Shown piece by piece: positions 18,750 to 27,875 of a DNA stretch of 64,000 nt (its first letter is position 1; every line of letters starts with the position of its first letter). Under the pieces are notes generated by a model that saw only the letters and a list, made by a program, of their open reading frames with translations, had not been told where the DNA came from and made no database searches. Both the position numbers and the translations under genes were made by a program. Source of the DNA: Sessilibacter corallicola (GTDB taxonomy: Bacteria > Pseudomonadota > Gammaproteobacteria > Pseudomonadales > Cellvibrionaceae); contig NZ_JAJSLX010000004.1 of NCBI RefSeq assembly GCF_021290925.1, forward strand, positions 310,001-374,000, written 5' to 3'.

Positions 18750-19712
18750 ATGTCCGAAATATCTGAACAAACTCGTCTTAAATCGCCTTATCCTTGGCAG
18801 CACCAAGTGTGGAGTCGAGTTGAGCAGAGTCTCCAAAATCAGCGTTTGGCACACGCCATTATTCTCGCTGGACCAAAAGGGCTTGGTAAACAGGTTTTTA
18901 TCACTGCGTTCGGACAGCGGCTATTATGCTCGCAACCCAGAGATGGCATGGCGTGTGGTCAATGCAAAAGCTGTCAGTTAAATTCCGCTGGTACTCATCC
19001 AGACCTGAAATGGGTGCTGCCTGAAGAAGCGGGAAAAGCCATTAAAATTGAGCAGATTCGCGATCTCCAAAGCTACCTGGCCAACACTGCTCAGCAAGGC
19101 GGCCGCAAGGTGGTGGTGCTTGGTCCAGTTGAAAGTTTGAATGTGAACGCAGCTAACGCTTTGCTAAAGAGTTTAGAGGAGCCGTCAGTTGGTACCCATT
19201 TGCTCATGTTCAGTCATCAATTGAGTTCTGTGCTGCCAACTGTTCGCAGTCGTGCTCAAATTGTTCAGGCGCCTATGCCCTCTAAAGAGGAAAGTCTCCA
19301 CTGGTTGTCTAACCTTACTGATATGGACCCCCAGCAGTTGTTGGAATTAGCAAACTGGTCGCCGTTGCAGGCGTTAGCGTTGTGTGACGCTGACGTTTTT
19401 CAGGAAAAATCATCGGTCAACAAGATCATCGGTAGTGTCTATACCGGTGACCTTACGATCATCGCTGCGGTTTCTAAATTGCACAAGTTAGATATGATGT
19501 CTGTTCTTCACTGTTTGTTGGATCATATCGATCACAACATCAGAGGTATGATGAGTTCGAAAGCGCGTAGTGGTCAGCAATCCATACAAAAATTGTTTGA
19601 TGTGAGAGATAAAACGTTAGTGTTGTCTCAACAATTGCAAAAAGGGGCTAATCCAAACAAGCAATTAGCGCTAGAAGAGCTAATGTTATTGTATCGCAGA
19701 GCAGCAAACTGA
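18750..19712 (+). CDS. holB: DNA polymerase III subunit delta'
   Basis: A 320-residue clamp-loader subunit. A degenerate P-loop GPKGLGKQ, a zinc module (cysteines in LLCSQPRDGMACGQCKSCQ) and NANALLKSLEEPSVGTHLL with an SRAQ region are all typical. Delta' is the stator of the gamma complex and does not hydrolyse ATP. It stands before pilZ and tatD as in Pseudomonas. Confidence 0.95.
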   Translation: MSEISEQTRLKSPYPWQHQVWSRVEQSLQNQRLAHAIILAGPKGLGKQVFITAFGQRLLCSQPRDGMACGQCKSCQLNSAGTHPDLKWVLPEEAGKAIKIEQIRDLQSYLANTAQQGGRKVVVLGPVESLNVNAANALLKSLEEPSVGTHLLMFSHQLSSVLPTVRSRAQIVQAPMPSKEESLHWLSNLTDMDPQQLLELANWSPLQALALCDADVFQEKSSVNKIIGSVYTGDLTIIAAVSKLHKLDMMSVLHCLLDHIDHNIRGMMSSKARSGQQSIQKLFDVRDKTLVLSQQLQKGANPNKQLALEELMLLYRRAAN

Positions 19713-19881
19713 ATCGGCTTTGATTTATAGAATTAAAATTCAAATGTTTTTCTCATCTCAGAATAAATTTGAATAATAATTCAGTAAAATAAACAGTAGT
19801 ACCAAAAAACTCCTTGCAAAAAGTTTAAAGTTACTGTGCAATTCATTGAAATTAAACGGTTATTTGAGTTCGGGCTAGGTT

Positions 19882-20232
19882 ATGAATATTGGCGGCGGTG
19901 TTAGAAACGGCATATTATCTTTAACAATAAAAGATAAAGCAGTGCTGTATGCAGCCTACATGCCTTTTGTTCAAAACGGCGGTTTATTCATTCCGACAAC
20001 AAAGGCGTACAGCTTGGGCGACGAAGTTTTTATGTTGCTGAATTTGATGGATGAGCCAGAAAAAATCCCTGTGGCGGGTAAGGTCATTTGGGTTACTCCA
20101 AAGGGCGCTCAAGGTAATAGAGCTTCAGGTATTGGTGTTCAATTCAATGATCAAGACGATGTAGCTAACCGCAAAATTGAGACTTACCTTGCCGGAGCTT
20201 TGGAATCTGATCGAATGACTCACACAATGTAA
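19882..20232 (+). CDS. pilZ: Type IV pilus assembly protein PilZ
   Basis: A 116-residue PilZ-domain protein (GGGVRNGILSLTIKD, GGLFIPTTKAYSLGDEVF, GKVIWVTPKGAQGNRASGIGVQF). It lacks the RxxxR c-di-GMP-binding motif, like the founding P. aeruginosa PilZ, which acts in pilus biogenesis with FimX and PilB. The holB-pilZ-tatD context supports this assignment. Confidence 0.93.
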   Translation: MNIGGGVRNGILSLTIKDKAVLYAAYMPFVQNGGLFIPTTKAYSLGDEVFMLLNLMDEPEKIPVAGKVIWVTPKGAQGNRASGIGVQFNDQDDVANRKIETYLAGALESDRMTHTM

Positions 20233-20395
20233 TTTCGATAATTATCGATATAGCTATCTGCAAAACCTTTCGAATCAGAATTATTTGATTTTCTCTTATA
20301 ACTCAACCAAACTGCGCACAAAGCTTCAACGGCTGAAATTGCAGTGCGTTGAAGCGCCTACTTTCATCCATATCTTTATAAAGTTTTGAATCAGC

Positions 20396-21175
20396 ATGTT
20401 AGTCGATTCTCATTGTCACCTCGATCGAATTAATCTAAAACCCTACGACGGGAATTTATCCGCAGCTATTCAGTCGGCCCTAGACCGCGGTATTGAAGAG
20501 ATGTTGTGCATCTCGATTAGCTTGGAAAACCGAGCCGATGTCTTAGCCATAGCTGAATCGCACGCGAATGTTTTTGCTTCTACAGGCGTTCATCCTCTAG
20601 ATGTGCAATCGGGTTTGGCTACACAAGATCAGCTTTTGGAGTGGATTGACCACCCTAAAGTTGTTGCAGTTGGTGAAACTGGTCTCGATTATTATTACGA
20701 CACAGAGACCAAGCAGCTTCAACAGGAGAGCTTTGCGATTCATTTGCAGGCTGCTGGCAAGAAAAATATTCCAGTAGTTGTTCATACCCGCAATGCGCGA
20801 CAAGACACGTTAGATTTAATTCGTGAACACGGTAATCTTGAAAGTGCAGGTGTTTTGCACTGTTTCACCGAAGACTGGGATATGGCATCCAAAGCGCTGG
20901 ATCTTAATTATTACGTTTCTATTTCAGGTATTGTTACCTTTAAAAATGCCAGTGAACTGCGAGATGTGGTTAAAAAACTGCCGTTGGATCGGTTGTTAGT
21001 CGAAACAGACAGCCCTTATTTGGCGCCAGAGCCGTACAGAGGCAAGAAAAACGAGCCGAAGTACGTTCGAGAAGTGGCTGAGTACATTGCTGATTTAAAA
21101 GGTGTGAGCTTTGAAACTTTGGCTGAGGTAACTACGAATAATTACCGGAAGTTATTCTGGAAAACTGTGGCTTAG
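20396..21175 (+). CDS. tatD: TatD-family metal-dependent deoxyribonuclease
   Basis: A 259-residue TIM-barrel hydrolase with metal ligands in DSHCHLD at the N-terminus, the Glu in AVGETGLDYYYD, VVVHTRNAR, GVLHCFTE, and the Asp in VETDSPYLAPEPYRG. The family has 3'-5' exonuclease or DNA-repair-related nuclease activity. The symbol follows the family; within it the YcfH subgroup is the usual holB/pilZ neighbour. Confidence 0.9.
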   Translation: MLVDSHCHLDRINLKPYDGNLSAAIQSALDRGIEEMLCISISLENRADVLAIAESHANVFASTGVHPLDVQSGLATQDQLLEWIDHPKVVAVGETGLDYYYDTETKQLQQESFAIHLQAAGKKNIPVVVHTRNARQDTLDLIREHGNLESAGVLHCFTEDWDMASKALDLNYYVSISGIVTFKNASELRDVVKKLPLDRLLVETDSPYLAPEPYRGKKNEPKYVREVAEYIADLKGVSFETLAEVTTNNYRKLFWKTVA

Positions 21176-21194
21176 TAATCGCTGATCCTACTTT

Positions 21195-21221
21195 AAAAAA
21201 CGGCTATTAAAGCCGTTTTTT
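21195..21221. terminator. Bidirectional terminator overlapping a stop codon
   Basis: AAAAAACGGCT pairs with AGCCGTTTTTT around a 5-nt loop, with A and T runs on both sides. Its right arm contains the last codons of the minus-strand glycosyltransferase, so the hairpin serves both convergent genes. Confidence 0.88.
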
Positions 21222-22289
21222 CAATTTTTCTATATGTGCAAAATTATTCATATCAGGAGACTCAACTTGCTGCCACAGTTCAATAGCAAGATCGTGTCGC
21301 GTCTTTTCGTTCCAATCCCCCTCAACAATCCAGTTTGCAATCGCCTTCGCTACGTCGGGATACAGTATTTTTACGTTAGGTTGTTCGGTTAACCAGCGCT
21401 CGATCGTCTCGGTATTGAGTGTACTCATAGACTTACCGATGCCTAAATTCTCTAAGGCTTTAGCGTTTGATAATTGCTCCATCTGGCCTTTCAAAGGCTT
21501 TACCAGAACCTTTTTACCTAGCTCAAGCGCTTCACTGACTAACTCAAAGCCAGCATTACAGATAACGCCATTTGCCTTTGCTAAATCGATCTTGAACCCT
21601 TCTCGGCTGAGAGGCTTTAAATGAATGTTGCCCTTTGTCTGCGGGGAATCAAATTCTCCGTAGAAAATAAATTCATGGGATTTAATCGGCGCTAAGGTCT
21701 GCATGACTTTTTCTGGGTCTTCAAACCCCAGATACACCAAAATATTGTTTTTTTCTACGTCGTAATCATTTTCTGGGATGTCAGCGATGGGCGGCAAAAT
21801 AGGGTGCCCAAAATGGTGCCAATGTAATCCGAGCCCCAAATTAACTGGCGCGAAATTTTTCATGATCAGCTCAGTCGCCGGATTAGCGCCTTGCTTGGGA
21901 ATGTCGTAATGAAACGCGTACTGATGACCAACTCCTAAAATAGGCTTTTTGGCTCTTTTAGCAGCCCAGGCAGATACCGGTTCGAAATCGGTGAGTACAA
22001 GATCGTAGTCGGAGAGATCCAGCGTTTTTATGTCTTTGAATAATTGTCGGAATTGGTTTTGTTTGATGGTCGCAATAGGATCTATCTTGCCTGACTTATG
22101 GATAAAGGTTAAACCGCTGTAGTTTCGCCATTGTGCGAACGGTTCCATATCGAAATATTTATCTCTTTGTCTGCCGCTGAAAATAAAATCGACGTTTACT
22201 GAGGGCATTCTAGCGAAAGCGGTTGAAAGTGCTCGGGCTCGAGTAATATGCCCATTGCCGGTGCCTTGCACACCGTAGAGAATTTTCAT
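21207..22289 (-). CDS. Glycosyltransferase, MJ1255/UDP-glycosyltransferase-like family
   Basis: A 360-residue GT-B-like protein. It starts MKILYGVQGTGNGHITRA, the nucleotide-sugar transferase opening of the MJ1255/MurG-related group, and carries ICNAGFELVSEALELGKKVLVKPL in the C-terminal domain, where the sugar nucleotide would bind. These are usually annotated simply as glycosyltransferases of unknown acceptor. It precedes a PAP2 phosphatase on the same strand, which hints at envelope lipid or glycan work; this is inference. Confidence 0.78.
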   Translation of the reverse strand: MKILYGVQGTGNGHITRARALSTAFARMPSVNVDFIFSGRQRDKYFDMEPFAQWRNYSGLTFIHKSGKIDPIATIKQNQFRQLFKDIKTLDLSDYDLVLTDFEPVSAWAAKRAKKPILGVGHQYAFHYDIPKQGANPATELIMKNFAPVNLGLGLHWHHFGHPILPPIADIPENDYDVEKNNILVYLGFEDPEKVMQTLAPIKSHEFIFYGEFDSPQTKGNIHLKPLSREGFKIDLAKANGVICNAGFELVSEALELGKKVLVKPLKGQMEQLSNAKALENLGIGKSMSTLNTETIERWLTEQPNVKILYPDVAKAIANWIVEGDWNEKTRHDLAIELWQQVESPDMNNFAHIEKLKKRL

Positions 22290-22383
22290 TAATAATCCTT
22301 TGGTAAAGCGAGTGTATATACAAAAAAGTAGAGATTATTTTTATTTAACCTAAAGCGACAAGAGTCATTGGAGCTAGGTGTGT

Positions 22384-22914
22384 TTAAACAATAACTCTAA
22401 GGTTTAGAACGATAATTCCGCAGCTTGTCCCCAGAGTTGCGCCTGCAAGAATATCCGTCGGAAAGTGCACGCCTAGCATCACTCTAGAGACACCAACCGT
22501 GCAGGCCCACGGAAGCAACAAGTAATAAAGTTCTGGATACAAAGAACTCATCAATACTGCCATTAAAAAGGCCGCAGAAGTGTGACCTGATGGAAAACTG
22601 AAGCGATCAGAAGGAATTATCACTGATTCAAAATCAGGAATGGCTTGAGGTGGCCGATTGCGCCGGAAAAAGTTCTTTAAAATAAAGTAACTTGACCTTT
22701 CAAGAATGAACGCTGCAAAAACCCACGGTAAAAATTCGAGATAACCATAAATCGCCATTGGAATGGCGGCAATGATGTACAATGGACCGTCGGCGGTTTT
22801 TGAAACCCAACGACTAATTTGTACGAGCTTTTCATAACTCTTTAAGTTATGGCAGCGTTGAAATGTCGCTACGTCAAAATTGTGAATATTTTGCAATAAT
22901 CTCATCAGAAACAC
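22384..22914 (-). CDS. PAP2-family membrane phosphatase
   Basis: A 176-residue integral membrane protein with the three acid-phosphatase motifs in order: KNFFRRNRPPQ (KX6RP), FPSGHTSAA (PSGH), and SRVMLGVHFPTD (SRX5HX3D). It probably dephosphorylates a lipid phosphate such as undecaprenyl-PP or phosphatidate on the periplasmic side. It lies upstream of the glycosyltransferase, probably in one transcript. Confidence 0.88.
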   Translation of the reverse strand: MFLMRLLQNIHNFDVATFQRCHNLKSYEKLVQISRWVSKTADGPLYIIAAIPMAIYGYLEFLPWVFAAFILERSSYFILKNFFRRNRPPQAIPDFESVIIPSDRFSFPSGHTSAAFLMAVLMSSLYPELYYLLLPWACTVGVSRVMLGVHFPTDILAGATLGTSCGIIVLNLRVIV

Positions 22915-23138
22915 CCCTAGGCTGGCGTAACTTTAAAACTGAGGTATTACACTTTCGTGAGTAAATTATGGCGAGTGTGTGACAATTGAACAATATTATC
23001 TGCTCGTATTTATTTTCTTTAACGTACCGCAGTTTTCTTAATTAGGGCGTTAGCTAATAGTGTGTTTTTAAATATTGACCGCTGTCCGATACGATACTGT
23101 GTCTACGCTACTGTCTGAGAAAAACAGAAAATCCACTT

Positions 23139-23783
23139 GTGAAAACAGAATTTATGATGAAAAACTATTTAACAGAAATGCTATCGATGCAGGACGCCAT
23201 CAACACTCAAGTTAACGATGATTGGCGTTCTCAAAATTTCGAGTGGTATCGAGCAGTTTGGATTGAATGTGCGGAGTTGTTAGACCATTACGGTTGGAAA
23301 TGGTGGAAAAAACAAGAGCCCGATATGGAGCAGGTGAGCTTAGAGCTTGTCGATATTTGGCATTTTGGTCTGAGTATGATTCTTGAAACAAGTGATTCCG
23401 TCAGTTCCGCCGCCGAGACTGTGTTGCATCATATTGAGTCCTCTGAAGCATCCAGCGAATCTGATTTTAAATTATTACTTGAGCAATTCGTGGCTCATGT
23501 TCTAGAGCGAAAAGAATTTCATTTTGGAATGTTTTTAAGACTGACGAGCTTAGCGGGTCTGTCTTTTGATGATCTATACCTTCAGTATGTGGCGAAAAAT
23601 GTGCTTAATCGTTTCAGGCAAGATCACGGTTACAAGCAGGGCACCTACGTTAAAGTTTGGGATGGGCGCGAAGATAATGAGCACCTTTTTGATATTCTTA
23701 AACAGGCGCAAACGGCAGATGGCGGTTTACCAGAGAGTTTTGCGGAATTTTTATACGGCGAGCTCAGTCGCCGCTACAACTAA
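23139..23783 (+). CDS. Dimeric all-alpha dUTP diphosphatase (MazG-like)
   Basis: A 214-residue all-alpha NTP pyrophosphatase. The motif series EWYRAVWIECAELLDHYGWKWWK and later EQVSLELVDIWHFGLS provides the paired acidic ligands for Mg2+ (ExxE and ExxD). It is the dimeric dUTPase family, distinct from trimeric Dut, and hydrolyses dUTP to dUMP. The start is uncertain: GTG at 23139 or ATG at 23154/23157, none with a clear ribosome-binding site. Confidence 0.82.
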   Translation: MKTEFMMKNYLTEMLSMQDAINTQVNDDWRSQNFEWYRAVWIECAELLDHYGWKWWKKQEPDMEQVSLELVDIWHFGLSMILETSDSVSSAAETVLHHIESSEASSESDFKLLLEQFVAHVLERKEFHFGMFLRLTSLAGLSFDDLYLQYVAKNVLNRFRQDHGYKQGTYVKVWDGREDNEHLFDILKQAQTADGGLPESFAEFLYGELSRRYN

Positions 23784-23988
23784 TAGCCAACTCCAAAATA
23801 TCTAAGAAAATAGTATCATTAGCCGTTTGATCTTGTTGCTGTCAAGACAGTCTATTTGGCGGCAAAATGTTCAATTTAGCCCAATGGTATTTTGATAGAT
23901 GAAAAAAACTGGCAAAAGCCTATAATTGGGCACCTTCCAACAGCCGTATGTGGTTGTACTATCTTAAAAACATGAATGGAGAAATACA

Positions 23989-24969
23989 GTGAAATCACCA
24001 GTACGTGTTGCCATTACAGGCGCAGCGGGCCAAATTAGTTATTCACTATTGTTTAGAATCGCGGCTGGCGAAATGCTTGGACCTGACCAACCTGTAATCT
24101 TACAGATGTTGGAAATCACTCCAGCACTTGGCGCTTTAAAAGGCGTAGCTATGGAGCTTGATGACTGTGCTTTCCCATTGTTAGCTGGAATGGTTTGCAC
24201 TGACGACGCGAATGTTGCGTTCAAAGATGCAGATTACGCATTGCTAGTTGGTGCTCGTCCGCGCGGACCAGGTATGGAGCGTAAAGATCTTTTAGAAGCT
24301 AACGCTGCTATCTTCTCTGCACAAGGTAAAGCTATCAACGATAACGCTTCTAAAGACATTAAAGTATTGGTAGTTGGTAACCCAGCAAACACCAACGCTT
24401 TGATTGCTCAACGTAACGCTCCAGACATCGATCCTCGTCAGTTCACTGCGATGACTCGTTTGGATCACAACCGTGCAATGACTCAACTTGCACAAAAAAC
24501 TGACAAGACCATTAACGACGTTAAAAATCTTGTTATCTGGGGTAACCACTCTTCTACTCAGTACCCAGACATTCACCACACAACTGTTGACGGCACCGAT
24601 GCAATGTCTTTGATCGACCAAGCTTGGTACGAAAATGACTTCATCCCAACTGTACAGCAACGTGGTGCTGCTATCATCGATGCACGTGGTGCTTCTTCAG
24701 CTGCTTCAGCTGCAAATGCTGCAATCTTCCACATGCGCGATTGGGCTCTTGGTTCAGCCGAAGGCGACTGGGTATCTATGGGCGTATACAGTGACGGTAG
24801 CTACGGCATTGAAAAAGGTCTTATCTACTCATTCCCATGCGTTTGTAAAGATGGCGACTGGTCAATTGTGCAAGGTGTTGAGCTTAACGAATTCTCAACT
24901 GGCAAAATGAAAGCGACCGAAGAAGAGCTACAACAAGAGCGCGACGCTGTTAGCCACTTGCTTCCTTAA
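23989..24969 (+). CDS. mdh: Malate dehydrogenase
   Basis: A 326-residue NAD-dependent enzyme of the cytosolic-type MDH group. [16 protein letters not shown] is the Rossmann segment, [13 protein letters not shown] follows, the catalytic Asp lies in MTRLDHNRA and the His in [12 protein letters not shown]. It interconverts malate and oxaloacetate in the TCA cycle. A GTG start at 23989 follows GGAGAAATACA. It is a single-gene unit with a downstream terminator, and its codon use looks more biased than its neighbours, as expected for high expression. Confidence 0.95.
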   Translation: MKSPVRVAITGAAGQISYSLLFRIAAGEMLGPDQPVILQMLEITPALGALKGVAMELDDCAFPLLAGMVCTDDANVAFKDADYALLVGARPRGPGMERKDLLEANAAIFSAQGKAINDNASKDIKVLVVGNPANTNALIAQRNAPDIDPRQFTAMTRLDHNRAMTQLAQKTDKTINDVKNLVIWGNHSSTQYPDIHHTTVDGTDAMSLIDQAWYENDFIPTVQQRGAAIIDARGASSAASAANAAIFHMRDWALGSAEGDWVSMGVYSDGSYGIEKGLIYSFPCVCKDGDWSIVQGVELNEFSTGKMKATEEELQQERDAVSHLLP

Positions 24970-24997
24970 TTCTAAACCGTTAAAAGTTTAGATGCTC

Positions 24998-25024
24998 AAA
25001 AACTCAGCCTAGTGCTGAGTTTTT
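24998..25024 (+). terminator. Rho-independent terminator after mdh
   Basis: AAAAACTCAGC pairs with GCTGAGTTTTT around a 5-nt loop, 28 bases past the mdh stop. Confidence 0.9.
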
Positions 25025-25075
25025 GTTATATTACAGTCTATAAATTGAAACCTACTACAGCCTTCGAGTATTACT

Positions 25076-25555
25076 ATGTCGCACCCTAAAGTCGGTAATC
25101 TTGCTCCAGCTTTTACATTAAAAAACCAAAATGGCGAATCTGTTTCTTTAAAGCAATATAAAGACGTAAGTTGGGTCGTTGTCTATTTTTATCCGAAAGC
25201 CTCAACACCTGGCTGTACAACACAAGCATGCGGGCTACGAGATATACAAAAAGAATTGTCCGATAAAAATGTTGTTGTGTTGGGTCTTAGCCCAGATCCA
25301 GTGCCAAAGTTAGAAAAGTTTTACGACAAGCAAACATTGAATTTTGATCTTCTGTCGGATGAAGGTCATGCAATCGCTGATAAATACGGTGTTTGGCAGT
25401 TAAAAAAATTCATGGGAAAAGAATTCATGGGAATCGTTCGGACTACCTTTATTATCGGTATGGACGGACGTTTGAAAAAAGTCATGGATAAATTTAAAAC
25501 AAAAGATCACCATGATGTTTTACTTGAAACTCTTGATGAGCTTCAAAGCGAATAA
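25076..25555 (+). CDS. bcp: Peroxiredoxin, Bcp/PrxQ type
   Basis: A 159-residue thiol peroxidase: GNLAPAFTLKNQNGE, then YPKASTPGCTTQACGLRD with peroxidatic Cys47 and a candidate resolving Cys52, five residues apart as in atypical two-cysteine Bcp. It reduces hydroperoxides using thioredoxin (trxB lies at 46227-47180). Monocistronic by appearance. Confidence 0.92.
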   Translation: MSHPKVGNLAPAFTLKNQNGESVSLKQYKDVSWVVVYFYPKASTPGCTTQACGLRDIQKELSDKNVVVLGLSPDPVPKLEKFYDKQTLNFDLLSDEGHAIADKYGVWQLKKFMGKEFMGIVRTTFIIGMDGRLKKVMDKFKTKDHHDVLLETLDELQSE

Positions 25556-26383
25556 AGAAAGTTGCCGGTCAGTTATCCTGATCGGTTTCCTCCGTGTTTG
25601 TTTTTACTGAATGTAAAACAGTAAAAACTTTTATTTCTGCATGATTGCTTTTACACAGAATAATAGATAGTAGGAATACTTACTTTTCGCTCTGATCGTA
25701 TAAAATTACGTGTTTTATATTTCGATTTAATAATTGAAATACCTTCCTATTGCTACGACCATACAAAAAATCACACCCTATATCCGAATTTCCTTCGTTT
25801 AGTTTTTTGCAATTGAGCATTAATTAAATTGGCGAATATTTGGTTATAACCAGAAAAAATTAATGTGCTTGTGATAGCCCTGAATTTAATTGTTCTGTAG
25901 GTGTTCGATTACCCGTTTTTTAAGCTACTAAAACATAGAAATTTTCAAGATTTTTGGCGCCCACTTTTGCATCAACTGTTTATATTTGCAGCTATTCTCC
26001 AGTGTTGAATATTACTAAAATAGATAATGAATTTATTTTTAACAAAATAAACTGCTAAAGCGTTATAATTATCTAAAAAAAGTGAAAAACAGTGAAAATA
26101 ATTCTAATATTTTGCTTATCAAGCAAAGAATATTTTCATTAGCTTGTCTATTTTTCTTGTATAGTCTTTACTTTAAGAAAAACATAACAGTTCTATCGCC
26201 ATCGTTTTTAGTCACTTTCTCAAATACCTTAGTTGTCTAATGGGTAAATAATACAAAAGTCGACATTTATAAAAATTAGAAAAATGGCGCTTCGTTTCAA
26301 GAAACGGAAGGACAGTTATTGATCTCAAAACCGAGTTCATTCGGTCGCGTTTGTAAGGGATACAGTTTCAGGAGTGTGGATTT
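25556..26383. other. 828-bp AT-rich intergenic region upstream of the AraC-family regulator
   Basis: No credible coding frame. It holds several inverted repeats: a perfect 12-bp palindrome TGGTTATAACCA at 25841-25852, a bulged hairpin built on TTTGCTT/AAGCAAA at 26106-26134, and CGTTTC/GAAACG at 26293-26306 about 80 bases before the regulator. These are possible operator or leader structures; none is assigned. Confidence 0.5.
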
Positions 26384-27352
26384 TTGAAAACCGCGGGTAT
26401 TGAGTTGTCTACGCCAAATGTATTGGTTGATTTGGACAAATACAATTTTTCTAATTTTGTTGATCGCTTGAAGTGTTTTCATGAATTGCTGACCGCTCCA
26501 CCAGCGGCGACAAGAGCATTTTTAAGATCATACATTATTGCTGGTTGTAGAATGTTCGGTTGCGAGACCGGATTTGTGGGTCAGAGAATTGGCGGGGTAG
26601 TAAGAATCGTTGCTTGCGAGTCCAATTTAGATTCTCTTTTTGACGGCCAGTTACTGCAAATGAACGAGCCGTTAGTAGAATCTATCCTGTCAGGTAACAA
26701 GGTAGGTTTGCCGGAAAATGTGACGAATGTCTCATTCAGATCGCTAAACCTGTCATACAATGGAATAAATATTCAAAATCTAATCGCCGAAACCATTGAC
26801 GTTTATGACGATGTATTCGGTGTCGTATGCTTCCTATCTACAAGTAGAATTCGAAAGTACGACCAAGAGGATTTCGAATCTATTGAATTGATGGCAAAAG
26901 GAGTAGCCAAAATGATTGAACTTCAAAATAATCTCAAAGATCAGCGCAACGAATCCTCAAGCTTTGCCACTCCTGGCGTTAAACACTTCGACGACTACTT
27001 ATTGCAAGCCAGGCTACCAGAGACCTATGGCGTTGCTGGTAAAGTGGTTGATGTTCTCAAGTCGAGAGTGGGTAAATCTCCCTTGGGTATTGGTGATGTT
27101 GCCGATGAGCTTGGTTTATCGAAAAGAACGCTTCAACGCAGACTGCAACAGCAAGACATCAGTTTTGCTGAGCTGCGCGACAAAGTGAGATTTCACTACT
27201 CTATCGAGTTTTTAATCGAGCAAAGCGCAAGTATCGATAATATTTCAAGTGCTCTTGATTTTTCAGATCGCACTAGCTTCACAAACGCCTTTAAGCGCTG
27301 GACAGGATTGTCGCCAAGCACTTTCCGCAAGTTATTCAGAGATTATGCTTAA
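26384..27352 (+). CDS. AraC-family transcriptional regulator with an N-terminal GAF-like domain
   Basis: A 322-residue protein. Residues about 30-185 look like a GAF sensor domain (alternating strands, VYDDVFGVVCFLSTSRIRKYDQEDFESIELMAKGVAKMIE at its end; quoted as positions rather than a motif). Residues about 220-322 are an AraC DNA-binding domain with two helix-turn-helices: IGDVADELGLSKRTLQRRL and the closing FTNAFKRWTGLSPSTFRK. The start is TTG at 26384 with AGGAG 9 bases upstream. Ligand and targets are unknown. It stands alone after a long AT-rich gap, with yajC 120 bases downstream. Confidence 0.85.
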   Translation: MKTAGIELSTPNVLVDLDKYNFSNFVDRLKCFHELLTAPPAATRAFLRSYIIAGCRMFGCETGFVGQRIGGVVRIVACESNLDSLFDGQLLQMNEPLVESILSGNKVGLPENVTNVSFRSLNLSYNGINIQNLIAETIDVYDDVFGVVCFLSTSRIRKYDQEDFESIELMAKGVAKMIELQNNLKDQRNESSSFATPGVKHFDDYLLQARLPETYGVAGKVVDVLKSRVGKSPLGIGDVADELGLSKRTLQRRLQQQDISFAELRDKVRFHYSIEFLIEQSASIDNISSALDFSDRTSFTNAFKRWTGLSPSTFRKLFRDYA

Positions 27353-27474
27353 ATCGTTGGATTTCAGTAATTTAGCCTCTAATTAGTTCATATTGGAATT
27401 GCTAACCTCATCAAGACAAGATAGAGTACTGCGCTGGTTAATAGAACTATAACGTAGTCAGTGAGTACAACTTG

Positions 27475-27813
27475 ATGAGTTTTTTCATTCCTTCCGCAAT
27501 TGCCCAAACTCAAGCCGCACCTGCAGAACCTAACCAATGGGTTACCTTGGTTATGTTTGGTGGTTTGTTTGTTTTCATGTACCTTTTTGTAATACGCCCT
27601 CAACGTAAACGCCAAAAGGAACATAAAGATTTAATTACATCACTCAGTAAAGGTGACGAAGTTGTAATGGGGAGCGGTTTGCTCGCTAAAATTGTTAAGG
27701 TTGACGAAGAATACATAACAGTTGAAGCAGCAAATAATGTCGAACTAAGATTCCAGAAAGCTTTTGTCCACGCGGTATTACCGAAAGGGACTATTAAAAA
27801 AGTTTCTGCTTAA
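27475..27813 (+). CDS. yajC: YajC-like preprotein translocase accessory subunit
   Basis: About 112 residues with one transmembrane helix (about 22-42) ending in FVIRPQRKRQKEHK, followed by a small beta domain (GDEVVMGSGLLAKIVKVDEEYITVEA), the YajC signature. YajC associates with SecDF and the SecYEG translocon. It is usually next to tgt/secDF; here it stands alone between an AraC gene and a D-cysteine desulfhydrase, with its own terminator. The ATG at 27475 is preferred to a TTG one codon upstream. Confidence 0.92.
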   Translation: MSFFIPSAIAQTQAAPAEPNQWVTLVMFGGLFVFMYLFVIRPQRKRQKEHKDLITSLSKGDEVVMGSGLLAKIVKVDEEYITVEAANNVELRFQKAFVHAVLPKGTIKKVSA

Positions 27814-27825
27814 TATTCTGACTTT

Positions 27826-27856
27826 AAAAGTGGCGAAGTGTTATTTCGCCACTTTT
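27826..27856 (+). terminator. Rho-independent terminator after yajC
   Basis: A perfect 12-bp stem, AAAAGTGGCGAA / TTCGCCACTTTT, around a 7-nt loop. It lies 13 bases after the stop. Confidence 0.9.
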
Positions 27857-27875
27857 CTAATACCTCAATTTTAAA

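Noticed and set aside
23110-23128. LexA-like CTGT...ACAG upstream of the dUTPase gene.
   Set aside because: The spacer is 9 bases, not 8, so it does not fit the operator.
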